From the NCBI RefSeq assembly GCF_027941835.1, contig NZ_CP116005.1, positions 2,867,501-2,931,500 of the forward strand: DNA of 64,000 bases. The letters are read 5' to 3'. Origin of the DNA: Sphingosinicella microcystinivorans. GTDB taxonomy: Bacteria > Pseudomonadota > Alphaproteobacteria > Sphingomonadales > Sphingomonadaceae. The position numbers and the translations under genes are program-made. The notes beneath the pieces were generated by a model that had not been told where the DNA came from, made no database searches, and saw nothing but the letters and a program-made list of their open reading frames with translations. Of this stretch, positions 24,286-32,732 are shown piece after piece; position 1 is the stretch's first letter, and each line of letters starts with the position of its first letter.

Positions 24286-25146
24286 TCAGGAACGGGCGCT
24301 CACCAGCCAGGCCTTCGCGCCCATACATACACCATCATCATCGCGATTGCGGTCGAACAGCTGGACAAGGCTCAAATATATAGCCTCATGCACTTCTGAC
24401 CCGCTGGCTCGAACGAGATCGCCGATCTGCATTCCGTCGAGCACGAAGCTCGCAGCGCTCTCGGAATTGCTGCCGGGGCCGCCCACGCGCTGATCGCCGG
24501 TCCAGGCATCGAACTTGATGTCCGAGAAGCCCGCGCTTTGCAGAAGGTCGATCACATAGTCTTGCTCGCCCAGCGCAAACGGACCCGGTGCACGGGGTAG
24601 AGGCGCTGGCAAGTCGATGTGCCGCTTGATCACCGCCATAACTTCGCGCTGCCAGGGGTTTTCGGCGATGGGCGCCCAGACCGAGATGTCGAGCCGCCCG
24701 CCGTCGCGCAGCATCCGGCGCAGATTGGCAAAAGCGGGATAAGGCTCAGGGAAAAACATCGAGCCAAAGCGCGAGAACAGACGATCGAACGGGGCTTCCT
24801 TCGGCATCGCGGTGGCGGCATCGCCTCGCTCGAAGCGGATATTGGCAAGACCCGCGCGTCGTGCCCGTTCCTGAGCAGTCCCCACCAGATCGGGCGAGAT
24901 GTCCAGGCCAAGCACAAATCCGGTATTCCCGACCGCCCCAGCGATCTGACGTGTCGTCCAGCCGCCGCCGCACCCGACATCGACTACCGTTTCGCTGGCG
25001 CTGTAGGCGGCCTGGTCCAGCAAGGCCTTGCCGATCGGCTCGATCATGCTCTCGAAACGGTCGAGCTGGGCAAGCCAGCGCTTGCCCGCTTCGCTCGCCC
25101 AATCATGCGCGGCCAGCCCTTCCATTCTATCGCCAGCGTCAGCCAT
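24286..25146 (-). CDS. Class I SAM-dependent methyltransferase
   Basis: A 286-residue Rossmann methyltransferase. Motif I VVDVGCGGGWTTRQIA is near residue 53, an acidic motif LGLDISPDLV follows, then FERGDAATAMP and FDRLFSRFGSMFF, as in the UbiE/COQ5-like group. The substrate cannot be read from sequence. ATG 25146 is chosen because GGGAGGAT lies just upstream; a TTG one codon earlier is in frame. It is the last gene after peroxiredoxin, persulfide dioxygenase-like and TauE/SafE genes, 31 nt behind the exporter gene, so a role in sulfur or thiol metabolism is possible. Confidence 0.8.
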   Translation of the reverse strand: MADAGDRMEGLAAHDWASEAGKRWLAQLDRFESMIEPIGKALLDQAAYSASETVVDVGCGGGWTTRQIAGAVGNTGFVLGLDISPDLVGTAQERARRAGLANIRFERGDAATAMPKEAPFDRLFSRFGSMFFPEPYPAFANLRRMLRDGGRLDISVWAPIAENPWQREVMAVIKRHIDLPAPLPRAPGPFALGEQDYVIDLLQSAGFSDIKFDAWTGDQRVGGPGSNSESAASFVLDGMQIGDLVRASGSEVHEAIYLSLVQLFDRNRDDDGVCMGAKAWLVSARS

Positions 25147-25177
25147 CAAAATCCTCCCATTGCAGTTGTATAAGAAA

Positions 25178-25966
25178 TCAATTCCAGATGGCGGCTGCGC
25201 TTTGCCACAGCATATAGGCGGCGACCGCGAAGATCAGCAGGGCGAAGATCGTATTGAGCGCGCCTTTGTGCGCAGACAGCCGGTGCGAGAGCGCGGCGCC
25301 GGCAATGCCTCCAATGATGCCACCGCCAATGAACACTGCGGCAAGCGCCCAGTCGACCAGCCCGGAAAAGGCGTAGTTGAGCGCCGCCGTCAGACCAAAA
25401 GCCGTCACCGCGACCAGCGATGATCCGACGGCGTTGCGCATGGGCATCCCTGTCGAAGCCATAAGCCCCGGCACGATCAGAAAGCCGCCGCCGATGCCGA
25501 AGAATCCAGAGAACAGGCCGGTCGCGCTGCCGTAGCCGATGACCTTGGGCGCGTTCTCGCGGCGGCACTGGACATCGGGATTGCCGGGATCGCCGCGGCT
25601 TTTGAGCATCAGCGCGCCGACGAGCACCATCAGCAGCGCGAACAGGAACAGCAGCTTCTGCCCGTCGAACGCCTTGCCGAGCGTCGATCCGGCATAGGCC
25701 CCCGCAACCCCGGCGGCGGCGAACATGCCCGCGCAGCGCCATTTGATCGTGCGCTGCCGGGCATGGGGAACGAGATTGGCGCCGGCATTGGCGGCCACGG
25801 CAAGCGCGCTGGTGCCGATCGCCACATGGGGCGATGCGACGCCCACCAGATAGACCATGAGCGGGACGGCGAGGATCGACCCGCCGCCCCCCACGAGGCC
25901 GAGCGTGAAGCCGACGAGCGAACCCGATCCGGCTCCGAGCAGATATTGGACAGGTTCGAGTGTCAT
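25178..25966 (-). CDS. TauE/SafE-family sulfite/organosulfur exporter
   Basis: A 262-residue membrane protein with about eight helices and the two homologous halves of the TauE/SafE (DUF81) family, each with a glycine-rich turn: FTLGLVGGGGSILAVPLMVYLVG near residue 20 and GFFGIGGGFLIVPGLMAS near 160. Family members export sulfite, sulfoacetate or related anions. It starts 4 nt after the persulfide dioxygenase-like gene, whose product yields sulfite, so sulfite export is the likely role. Confidence 0.88.
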   Translation of the reverse strand: MTLEPVQYLLGAGSGSLVGFTLGLVGGGGSILAVPLMVYLVGVASPHVAIGTSALAVAANAGANLVPHARQRTIKWRCAGMFAAAGVAGAYAGSTLGKAFDGQKLLFLFALLMVLVGALMLKSRGDPGNPDVQCRRENAPKVIGYGSATGLFSGFFGIGGGFLIVPGLMASTGMPMRNAVGSSLVAVTAFGLTAALNYAFSGLVDWALAAVFIGGGIIGGIAGAALSHRLSAHKGALNTIFALLIFAVAAYMLWQSAAAIWN

Positions 25967-25970
25967 GGCC

Positions 25971-26891
25971 TTACAGCGTGTTGACCGGGAGCTTGAGATA
26001 ACTGGTGCCGTTGTCCTCCGGCTCCGGCATATGGCCGCCTCGCATGTTGACCTGAATGGACGGCAGAATCAGCCGGGGCATGTCGAGCGTCGCATCACGC
26101 GCCTCGCGCATGGCGACGAACTGGTCCTCGCTCACGCCATCGCGGACATGGACATTATGCTCACGCTCCTCGCCCACCGACGTCTCCCAAGCATAAGTGT
26201 CGCGCCCAGGGGCCTTGTAGTCGTGGCAAAGATGGAGGCCAGTATGATCCGGCAGCGAAAGCAGGCGCCGGATGGAGCGATAGAGCGTCCGCGCATCGCC
26301 ACCGGGGAAATCGGCGCGTGCGGTGCCATAGTCGGGCATGAACAGCGTGTCGCCGATGAACGCCGCGTCGCCAATCACATAGGTCATGTCTGCGGGGGTG
26401 TGGCCGGGGACATGCAGCGCGATCGCCTCGATCGACCCGACCTTGAACCGGTCGCCATCATCGAACAGCCGGTCGAACTGCGAGCCGTCGCGGGCGAAGC
26501 GCGTGCCCTCGTTGAAGATCTTGCCGAAAACCTCCTGCACCGTGAGGATATGGCGGCCGATCGCCAGCGTGCCGCCCAGCTTTTCCTGAAGATAGGGCGC
26601 GGCCGACAGATGGTCGGCATGGGCGTGCGTCTCGAGCAGCCATTCGACCTCTAGGCCTTCGCTCTGGACATAGTCGATCACCTTGTCGGCCGACGCGAAG
26701 GACGTGCGCCCCGATGCCGGGTCGAAGTCGAGCACGCTGTCGATGATCGCGGCCTTGGCGGTCGCGGGATCGGAGATGACGTGGGTCACGGTGAAGGTGT
26801 CCTCGTCGAAGAAACTGCGGATGACCGCAGGCCGCGCATTGCTCGCGGCCTCGACGATGCGGGTGGCTTCACGGATCTGCGGGTCGGTCAT
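25971..26891 (-). CDS. blh: MBL-fold persulfide dioxygenase-like hydrolase (Blh/ETHE1-type)
   Basis: A 306-residue metallo-beta-lactamase-fold protein. The metal motif THAHADH is at residues 88-94, a further His in LHVPGHTPADM and an Asp in AFIGDTLFMPDYG, with later LCHDY. This matches the Blh proteins of BigR operons, which oxidise glutathione persulfide to sulfite using iron and oxygen. It sits between a peroxiredoxin gene and a TauE/SafE exporter gene. No rhodanese is fused; a separate one is encoded at 50075-50413. Confidence 0.88.
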   Translation of the reverse strand: MTDPQIREATRIVEAASNARPAVIRSFFDEDTFTVTHVISDPATAKAAIIDSVLDFDPASGRTSFASADKVIDYVQSEGLEVEWLLETHAHADHLSAAPYLQEKLGGTLAIGRHILTVQEVFGKIFNEGTRFARDGSQFDRLFDDGDRFKVGSIEAIALHVPGHTPADMTYVIGDAAFIGDTLFMPDYGTARADFPGGDARTLYRSIRRLLSLPDHTGLHLCHDYKAPGRDTYAWETSVGEEREHNVHVRDGVSEDQFVAMREARDATLDMPRLILPSIQVNMRGGHMPEPEDNGTSYLKLPVNTL

Positions 26892-26922
26892 GGTCTTGTC
26901 CTTTCATTCGATAACCGGGTGT

Positions 26923-26961
26923 GCCGGCTCCGCGCTGAGGGGAGAGGTGCGCGGAGCCGGC
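26923..26961 (-). terminator. Strong hairpin between peroxiredoxin and blh genes
   Basis: A perfect 13-bp stem (GCCGGCTCCGCGC / GCGCGGAGCCGGC, 13-nt loop) lies between the end of the peroxiredoxin gene and the start of blh. It has no T-run, so it may act as a partial terminator or as an mRNA stabiliser that keeps peroxiredoxin output above that of the downstream genes. Confidence 0.6.
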
Positions 26962-26970
26962 CCGACCGGC

Positions 26971-27615
26971 TCAGAGTGTCTTCTTGCTGAAATACCAGTC
27001 GGTGTAGTCGTAGCCTTCGTCCTTGCGGGCCTTGGCAGCCTCGGCGGTGGCGGGCGGCGGCACGATCACGGGTTCACCGGGCTGCCAGTTTTCCGGCGTC
27101 GCGATCTTGTTGGCGTCGGACGTCTGAAGCGCGGTGAGCAAGCGGACGAACTCGTCGACCGAGCGGCCGTTCGACATCGGGTAGTAGACCATCGCGCGGA
27201 TGATCCCCTGCGGGTCGATGATGAAGGTAGCGCGAACCGCCGAAGTGTCCGAGGCGCCGGGATGGATCATGCCGAAGGCCTTCGCGACGTTCATCGACAG
27301 GTCGTCGATGATCGGGAACGGGATCTCGACGCCGAACTTCTCCTCGATGCTGCGCATCCAGGCGATGTGCGAATGCACGGAGTCGATGGAGAGACCCAGC
27401 AGCTCGCAGTTGAGCGCCTTGAAGCGGTCGGCCGCCTTGGCGAAGCCCATGAACTCGGTCGTGCAGACGGGCGTGAAGTCGGCGGGGTGGGAGAAGAGGA
27501 CGAGCCACTTGCCCTTGTAATCGTCGAGCGAGCGTTCGCCGTGGGTGGTTTTGGCCTTAAAGGCGGGCGCCGGTTCGTTGATCCGAGGCATGGTGGGGGC
27601 GGCCAGGTCTGTCAT
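26971..27615 (-). CDS. 1-Cys peroxiredoxin (Prx6 family)
   Basis: A 214-residue peroxidase with the active-site block FSHPADFTPVCTTEF (peroxidatic Cys51) and the Prx6-type C-terminal extension (WQPGEPVIVPPPA...YDYTDWYFSKKTL). It reduces peroxides with external thiols. The start is ATG 27615, preceded by AGGAGACGACAA; the longer open frame to 27666 has no ribosome site. It heads a leftward cluster with blh, tauE/safE-like and methyltransferase genes. A paralogue is at 28374. Confidence 0.92.
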   Translation of the reverse strand: MTDLAAPTMPRINEPAPAFKAKTTHGERSLDDYKGKWLVLFSHPADFTPVCTTEFMGFAKAADRFKALNCELLGLSIDSVHSHIAWMRSIEEKFGVEIPFPIIDDLSMNVAKAFGMIHPGASDTSAVRATFIIDPQGIIRAMVYYPMSNGRSVDEFVRLLTALQTSDANKIATPENWQPGEPVIVPPPATAEAAKARKDEGYDYTDWYFSKKTL

Positions 27616-27669
27616 TTGTCGTCTCCTGTCGTTGAGTGGCTGACAGACATTGAATACATAATTCATTTA

Positions 27670-27685
27670 ATCGTGAAAACACGAT
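27670..27685. promoter_or_regulatory. Palindrome upstream of the peroxiredoxin gene
   Basis: ATCGTG-AAAA-CACGAT, a perfect 6-bp inverted repeat with a 4-nt spacer, lies 55 nt upstream of the peroxiredoxin start within an AT-rich stretch. A related block TTAATCGT occurs upstream of the divergent paralogue (near 28300). It may bind the ArsR-type regulator encoded at 29036. Confidence 0.4.
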
Positions 27686-27823
27686 AAACCTAATTCCTCT
27701 GATCGGATTTTTCAATCTTTTCCGTAAGCGGCGGCAAAGGCCGGATTTGCGGCGCGCGGAGGCGAGCGCGCAAACGCTTCAAAGCATCATTTAATCTAAT
27801 TTATAGGGTGATCGTGGCCCGAA

Positions 27824-28267
27824 TCAGGCAGCGGCGAGCGCCTGTCTTGCCCATGCGACGAGTCGCGCGCGGTCCATCGCGCCGGCCTGCCGGGCGATCT
27901 CGCGGCCGTCCTTGAAGAGTATCAGCGTCGGGATCGACTGGATGCGGTAGCGTCCCGATATGCCTTGCTCGGCCTCGGTATCGACCTTCAGCAGACGGAC
28001 ATGCGGTTCCAGTTCGGCGGCGGCCGCCTTGAACGCCGGGGCCATCGCGCGGCACGGCCCGCACCAGATCGTCCAGAAATCCACAAGAACAGGCAGACTT
28101 CCGCGCCCCACATGGCGGTCGAAGGCGGCGGCATCGACGTCGACAGGCTGGCCCTGGAACAGCGGCATCGAACATCGCCCGCAATTGGGCGCGGCGCCGA
28201 TCTTCGCAGCCGGAACCCGATTGATGCTCGCACAGACCGGGCAAACCACAAGCTGGGACTCGGACAT
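27824..28267 (-). CDS. trxC: Thioredoxin 2
   Basis: A 147-residue cytoplasmic thioredoxin with an N-terminal zinc ribbon (C9-x2-C12 and C29-x2-C32) and the active site WCGPC (C69, C72). This is the TrxC architecture, used for disulfide reduction under oxidative stress. It is transcribed away from the second peroxiredoxin gene, 106 nt apart, and upstream of the first peroxiredoxin gene on the same strand with a separate 208-nt regulatory gap. It could serve as reductant for either peroxiredoxin. Confidence 0.93.
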   Translation of the reverse strand: MSESQLVVCPVCASINRVPAAKIGAAPNCGRCSMPLFQGQPVDVDAAAFDRHVGRGSLPVLVDFWTIWCGPCRAMAPAFKAAAAELEPHVRLLKVDTEAEQGISGRYRIQSIPTLILFKDGREIARQAGAMDRARLVAWARQALAAA

Positions 28268-28373
28268 GCGGACATCTCCTATGGAACGCTATCGCTGCTT
28301 AATCGTTTACCCGCATGATGTAACCGTGTAAGAAAGGGGGTTCAAGACTTGCCTCCCTTCAGGAGTAGGAAAT

Positions 28374-29039
28374 TTGAATCCCAGCGCAAATGAGAGTGGC
28401 GTGTGTTCGCCGGTCCAGATCGGCGACGCCGCGCCCAATTTTCAGGCGCGCACGACCATGGGCGAAATGAGCCTGTCCGACTATCGCGGCCGCTGGGTGT
28501 TGCTGTTCTCGCACCCTGCGGACTTCACGCCCGTCTGCACCAGTGAATTCGTCGCGCTCTCGCGCGCCGGGGAGCGGTTCAAAGCGCTCAACTGCGCGCT
28601 GGTCGCGATCTCGGTCGACAGCCTCTATTCGCACCTCGGATGGATACGGGCGATCCATGAGCATTTCGGTGTCACGGTTGGTTTTCCGATCGTCGAAGAT
28701 CCCTCGATGGTCATCGGCCGCGCTTACGGAATGATCGCAGACGATGCGCCCGACGCAGCGACGCTCCGTGCGACCTTCTTCATCGACCCTGACGGCATTG
28801 TTCGCGCCAAGCTCTGCTATCCCGCCACCATCGGCCGCTCGGTGGAGGAACTGCTGCGGGTCGTCGCCGCCCTGCAGCGGGTCGACAGCGACAATGTGGT
28901 CACGCCCGAAGGCTGGCACCCCGGCGATGACGTGTTGCTGCCGCCCTATCAGGATCAGACCACGGCGCTCGATGCGGCGGGCGATGCCTGCTGGTTCCAT
29001 CGAACGCGCCCCGATGCACATAGCGAGGCAGGCAAGTGA
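28374..29039 (+). CDS. Second 1-Cys peroxiredoxin (Prx6 family)
   Basis: A 221-residue paralogue of the protein encoded at 26971-27615, with the same FSHPADFTPVCTSEF block (Cys55) and Prx6 C-terminal region but a different tail (DACWFHRTRPDAHSEAGK). The start is TTG 28374, supported by AGGAG 8 nt upstream; there is no ATG in the N-terminal region. Its stop overlaps the GTG start of an ArsR gene by 4 nt, so the regulator and peroxidase are co-translated. Two extra cysteines (C11 and one near the C-terminus) might allow a different recycling route. Confidence 0.88.
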   Translation: MNPSANESGVCSPVQIGDAAPNFQARTTMGEMSLSDYRGRWVLLFSHPADFTPVCTSEFVALSRAGERFKALNCALVAISVDSLYSHLGWIRAIHEHFGVTVGFPIVEDPSMVIGRAYGMIADDAPDAATLRATFFIDPDGIVRAKLCYPATIGRSVEELLRVVAALQRVDSDNVVTPEGWHPGDDVLLPPYQDQTTALDAAGDACWFHRTRPDAHSEAGK

Positions 29040-29410
29040 CCACCTTCAGCGATACCGAACTCGATACGATTACCGATGTCCTCAAGGCGCTCGGCCATGA
29101 GGTGCGGCTGAAACTGATGCGGACACTGCTCGAAAGCGGGGAGAAGTCGGTCGGTGAACTCGAAACCATGACCGGCATCGGCCAACCGGGTCTGTCGCAA
29201 CAGCTTGGCATTCTCCGCAAGGCCGAACTGGTGCAGACGCGCCGGGAAGCCAAGCTCGTCTTCTACAGCCTGGCGCCGGAGGCCCTCGAAAGCACTGCAA
29301 CGCTGCTTTGCGCTTTGTCGGGCATTTCGTCTCAAGCAACGCCACCTGAAACCAGGAACGCGCATGCGCGCGCACGGGGATCGGCCGCGACCTTCGCCAG
29401 GATCTTGTGA
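29036..29410 (+). CDS. ArsR-family regulator paired with a peroxiredoxin
   Basis: A 124-residue winged-helix repressor: LKALGHEVRLKLMRTLLESG, then GELETMTGIGQPGLSQQLGILRKAELVQTRREAKLVFYSL, matching the BigR/SqrR branch of ArsR proteins. The position of the first redox cysteine of that branch holds Met (LKLMRTL), and only one cysteine remains (LLCALSG). It may therefore not sense persulfide by the usual intramolecular link. The C-terminal 30 residues are an arginine/alanine-rich extension. It overlaps the peroxiredoxin gene by 4 nt. Confidence 0.85.
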   Translation: MTTFSDTELDTITDVLKALGHEVRLKLMRTLLESGEKSVGELETMTGIGQPGLSQQLGILRKAELVQTRREAKLVFYSLAPEALESTATLLCALSGISSQATPPETRNAHARARGSAATFARIL

Positions 29411-29453
29411 TCGCACCTTTGACGACGCTTCGGTGATGATCGCGCCCGCGTCG

Positions 29454-31064
29454 TTACGCGCGAAATTCGACGATGCGACCCTCGCCTCCTAGCGCCAGCA
29501 ATGCCCGCCTGTGGCTCACGACCACGAGCCCGGTTCCCGTCTCGCGAAGCCAGGTGTCGAGTCGGCGTGCAAGCCGCGCTTCCGTCACCATATCGAGCCC
29601 TTCGCTCGGCTCGTCGAGCAGCAGCCAGGACTTCCCGGCCAGAACGGCACGCGCGATCGACAGCCGCTTGCGTTGCCCGCCCGACAAACGCGCGCCGCCA
29701 TCGCCGACCCAGTGGTCCAGCCCATGTGGCATCGCACGGACGTCGATCGCGAGGCAGGCCACTTCCAATGCCGCCCAAAGCTGATCGTCGCTAAGGCCGG
29801 GGCGGGCGACGCGCAGGTTGTCGCGGACGGTTCCCGACAGGAGTTGGGCATCCTGGGGTGATAGCGCGAAAGCAGTTCGCACCGTCTCAGGCGGAAGCGC
29901 GCAAAGGGGCTGGCCATCGAAGCGAATGCCGCAATCGGAATCGGCAGGACGAATCCCGGCCAGCGTTTCGAGAAGGCTGGTCTTGCCGCTGCCGGACTGC
30001 CCCGCAATCCCCAAGCGCTCGCCCGCCTCGAGCCGGACATGCACGCCATTGCGATCCAGAGCGACGGTCCGCCCGACCGGCCCGGACGCGATTTCTACCG
30101 GGTCAAGCATCCGATGTCGGCCTGCCATGTCGTCCAAACGCGCGAGGGCGGCTGTGACGAGCGCGCCCCGTGATACGCCGCGCACATAGCCGGACAGGGC
30201 CTCGATCGCGCCCGCCGCCGACAGCACAGCGAGCACGGTCATGGGCAATGGGGCCCTGGAGATCGCGAGGACCGCGCCCATGCCGATGCCCCCACCCAGG
30301 GTCAGCCCCGCGTCGATGATCGCTTCACCTCGCGCGAAACAGCGCCGCGCCCTGTCCAGCTCGGCCGTCTCGATCGTAAGGCTCCGCTCGATCGCGGGAG
30401 CCAGGTCATAAGCCAGGATTTCAGGCGAGGCCGACGCATAGTCGATCATGCTCGCTTTTAGCCGCGCCAGTGCCACAGCGATGTCGGTGGCGGCGGTCGC
30501 AAGCATTCGGGGAGTCGCCAGATGCGCCCACGCGGCGAGGCCAACGAGCAGCGCCAGCAAGACGAGGCTGGCCCAGGGGCTTGCGAGCCCTACGAGGACA
30601 AGGCCGATGCCCGCGCCGGCAAGGGCAGCGGGGAGCGCGGGCTTGCGGACCAGGCTGTCCTCCAGCGCGCCGATGTCCTGAACGAGCCGGGTCACGGTAT
30701 CGCCCGCCGATACGGCCCGCACGTCGCGAACCGACATGATGCGGTCGAACATTCGCGTGCGAACGGTGGCGAGCGCCATCAAGGCAGCGCGATGGCCATA
30801 GAGCCGCTCTCCATAGCGCGCCATCGTCCTGACGATCGCGAGCAGCCGGATCATCGCGCTCGGCACGAGATAATTGAAGCCCTGCGCGGCCAGCACGCCG
30901 CCAAGGCCAGCAAGTGCAGCGCCGGTGATGAACCATCCCGAGAGGCCCAGCAGCAGAACAGCGGCGATCGTCGCGGCGGCGGCAAGCAGTCCCGCGATAC
31001 GGAAGGCAGGGCGCTCGGGGCCGATGGCCTCAGCCAACAGCCGGTTCATATCCGCGCTGCTCAT
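29454..31064 (-). CDS. cydC: Heterodimeric ABC transporter subunit CydC
   Basis: A 536-residue ABC half-transporter needed for cytochrome bd assembly; CydDC exports glutathione and cysteine and binds haem in E. coli. Six helices occupy residues 20-290, and the ATPase has Walker A GQSGSGKT, signature LSGGQRKRL and Walker B SWLLLDEPSEGLD. It overlaps cydD by 4 nt and is divergent from cydA. It converges on the ArsR gene, 43 nt apart. Confidence 0.9.
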   Translation of the reverse strand: MSSADMNRLLAEAIGPERPAFRIAGLLAAAATIAAVLLLGLSGWFITGAALAGLGGVLAAQGFNYLVPSAMIRLLAIVRTMARYGERLYGHRAALMALATVRTRMFDRIMSVRDVRAVSAGDTVTRLVQDIGALEDSLVRKPALPAALAGAGIGLVLVGLASPWASLVLLALLVGLAAWAHLATPRMLATAATDIAVALARLKASMIDYASASPEILAYDLAPAIERSLTIETAELDRARRCFARGEAIIDAGLTLGGGIGMGAVLAISRAPLPMTVLAVLSAAGAIEALSGYVRGVSRGALVTAALARLDDMAGRHRMLDPVEIASGPVGRTVALDRNGVHVRLEAGERLGIAGQSGSGKTSLLETLAGIRPADSDCGIRFDGQPLCALPPETVRTAFALSPQDAQLLSGTVRDNLRVARPGLSDDQLWAALEVACLAIDVRAMPHGLDHWVGDGGARLSGGQRKRLSIARAVLAGKSWLLLDEPSEGLDMVTEARLARRLDTWLRETGTGLVVVSHRRALLALGGEGRIVEFRA

Positions 31065-32641
31065 GCCAGCACCATTTCGTTGTCGGCTATCGCGGCCAGT
31101 TCGGCGCTGTGCGTCACTATGAGGACTGTGCGCCCCTTCGCGGCCGACGCCAATATCCGGGCGATGTCGGCTGCTGACCCTGCATCGAGATCCGCCGTCG
31201 GCTCATCGAGCAGCCAGAGCGGTGCGTCTTTCAGGAGCACGCGCGCGATGCCGACGCGGCGCCGTTCGCCTCCCGACAGGCCCGATCCGCGATGGTCGAG
31301 CGGTAGCTCCAAGCCTTCCCCGCGCGCCGCGATCATCGGTCCAAGGCCGGCGGAACGTGCGGCGGCTTCAACCTCGGCGTCATCGGCTTCCGGGCGCGCA
31401 AGGCGGATGTTGTCGGCGAGCGTTCCGAGGATGAACGCGACCGATTGTCCTGCCCAGCCTATTTGGCCGGGAAGAGCGACCTCGGCCGCGTCTCGGCCGT
31501 CGACCATTATCCGTCCCCTGCCGATCGGCGCCAGTCCCAGCAGCGCGTGGAGCAGGCTGGACTTGCCGATGCCGGTGGCCCCGCGCAGCGCGAAAGTGGA
31601 ACCCGCCGCGACGTCCAGAGTAAACGGGCCGATGGCCGTCTCCCCATAGTCGATGACCACGGCGTCGAAGCGCAGCGTGGGCGGAGCGGCGATCGCGCGA
31701 CTGGAGGAAGACGAGGACGGGGGAGCAATGGCTTCCAGACGTTCGACCGCGGCCTCTCCGACCTGCTTGTCATGATAGGCCGCGGCGAGCCGACGCATGG
31801 GAAGGTAGAATTCCGGTGCGAGAATGAGCACGAACAGGGCTTGGCCTAGGGTCAGCTTCTCGGGCGCCGGGAATGGCAGGATACCGAGCAGGTTGAAACC
31901 GCAATAAAGTGCGACCAGGGCCACGGACAGCGCCGCAAAGAACTCGATGATAGCGCTCGACACGAAGGCGACCTTCAGCACGTCGATCGTGCGCGCCGCG
32001 ACCTCTCGCGTGGCGTCGGCCAGATGCCGGCCGATGCGGTCCTGTGCGCCGAAACCGACGATGACTGGCAAGGCCCGCACGCGGTCGACGAACAGACCAG
32101 ACAGGCGGCTCAATGCGTCGAGCTGGCGCGCGGCGGCACGAGCGGCTGCATTACCTGCAAGCGCCATGCCCAGGCCGAAGGGCAAGAGCGTCGCCAGCAT
32201 GATCGCACCGGCGACCCAGCTCCCGAAGATGGCGGCAACCGCGATGACGAGGGGAGAGAAGACCGCCGCGCGGCGCAGAGGCTGGAAACGAGCGTGGAAG
32301 CCGCCCAGATCCTCGATGCGATCAACGGCATCGGCGACCGCTTCGCCCAGCATCAGGCGATCCCCTGGCGCCGCGACGAGGATGCGGGGATAGATGCGCT
32401 TTCGCCAGCTCGTCTTAGCGGCCACGGCCGCGGCCTCGCCGGCGTCGGTCGCACCGATCTGTATCCCGCCGCGAAGCAAGGTGGCGGCAATCAATCCGCC
32501 CACGGCAAGCAGCAGATTACCCTGATCACCCCGCGCGGCTGCCGCGACGCCAGCAGCAAGCGCGGCGGCCATGAGGATGGCCGCGCCGCTATCGGCGATC
32601 CAGAAAATCGCCCCGCCCTGTCTATCAAATCGGTTGCTCAT
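31061..32641 (-). CDS. cydD: Heterodimeric ABC transporter subunit CydD
   Basis: A 526-residue partner of CydC with Walker A GATGIGKS, signature LSGGERRRV and Walker B PLWLLDEPTADLD. The transmembrane domain includes the CydD-typical FFAALSVALVALYCGFNLLG segment and a serine run (PPSSSSSSR) in the linker before the ATPase. The ATG at 32641 has no strong ribosome site and lies directly beside a palindrome. It is divergent from cydABX, so one intergenic region controls oxidase and its maturation system. Confidence 0.9.
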   Translation of the reverse strand: MSNRFDRQGGAIFWIADSGAAILMAAALAAGVAAAARGDQGNLLLAVGGLIAATLLRGGIQIGATDAGEAAAVAAKTSWRKRIYPRILVAAPGDRLMLGEAVADAVDRIEDLGGFHARFQPLRRAAVFSPLVIAVAAIFGSWVAGAIMLATLLPFGLGMALAGNAAARAAARQLDALSRLSGLFVDRVRALPVIVGFGAQDRIGRHLADATREVAARTIDVLKVAFVSSAIIEFFAALSVALVALYCGFNLLGILPFPAPEKLTLGQALFVLILAPEFYLPMRRLAAAYHDKQVGEAAVERLEAIAPPSSSSSSRAIAAPPTLRFDAVVIDYGETAIGPFTLDVAAGSTFALRGATGIGKSSLLHALLGLAPIGRGRIMVDGRDAAEVALPGQIGWAGQSVAFILGTLADNIRLARPEADDAEVEAAARSAGLGPMIAARGEGLELPLDHRGSGLSGGERRRVGIARVLLKDAPLWLLDEPTADLDAGSAADIARILASAAKGRTVLIVTHSAELAAIADNEMVLA

Positions 32642-32642
32642 A

Positions 32643-32658
32643 TACTCGCTTACGAGTA
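32643..32658. promoter_or_regulatory. Palindrome in the cydDC-cydABX divergent promoter
   Basis: TACTCG-CTTA-CGAGTA, a perfect 6-bp inverted repeat, lies 2 nt upstream of cydD and about 75 nt upstream of cydA. It could be an operator for both units, or a 5' hairpin that limits cydD translation. No FNR-type TTGAT-N4-ATCAA box is obvious. Confidence 0.4.
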
Positions 32659-32732
32659 ATGAATAACCATAATCTTTTCAACCGACTCATGGCGACCACG
32701 CAAAGCCGGGCCGGAATGCAAGGAGTCTTGCC

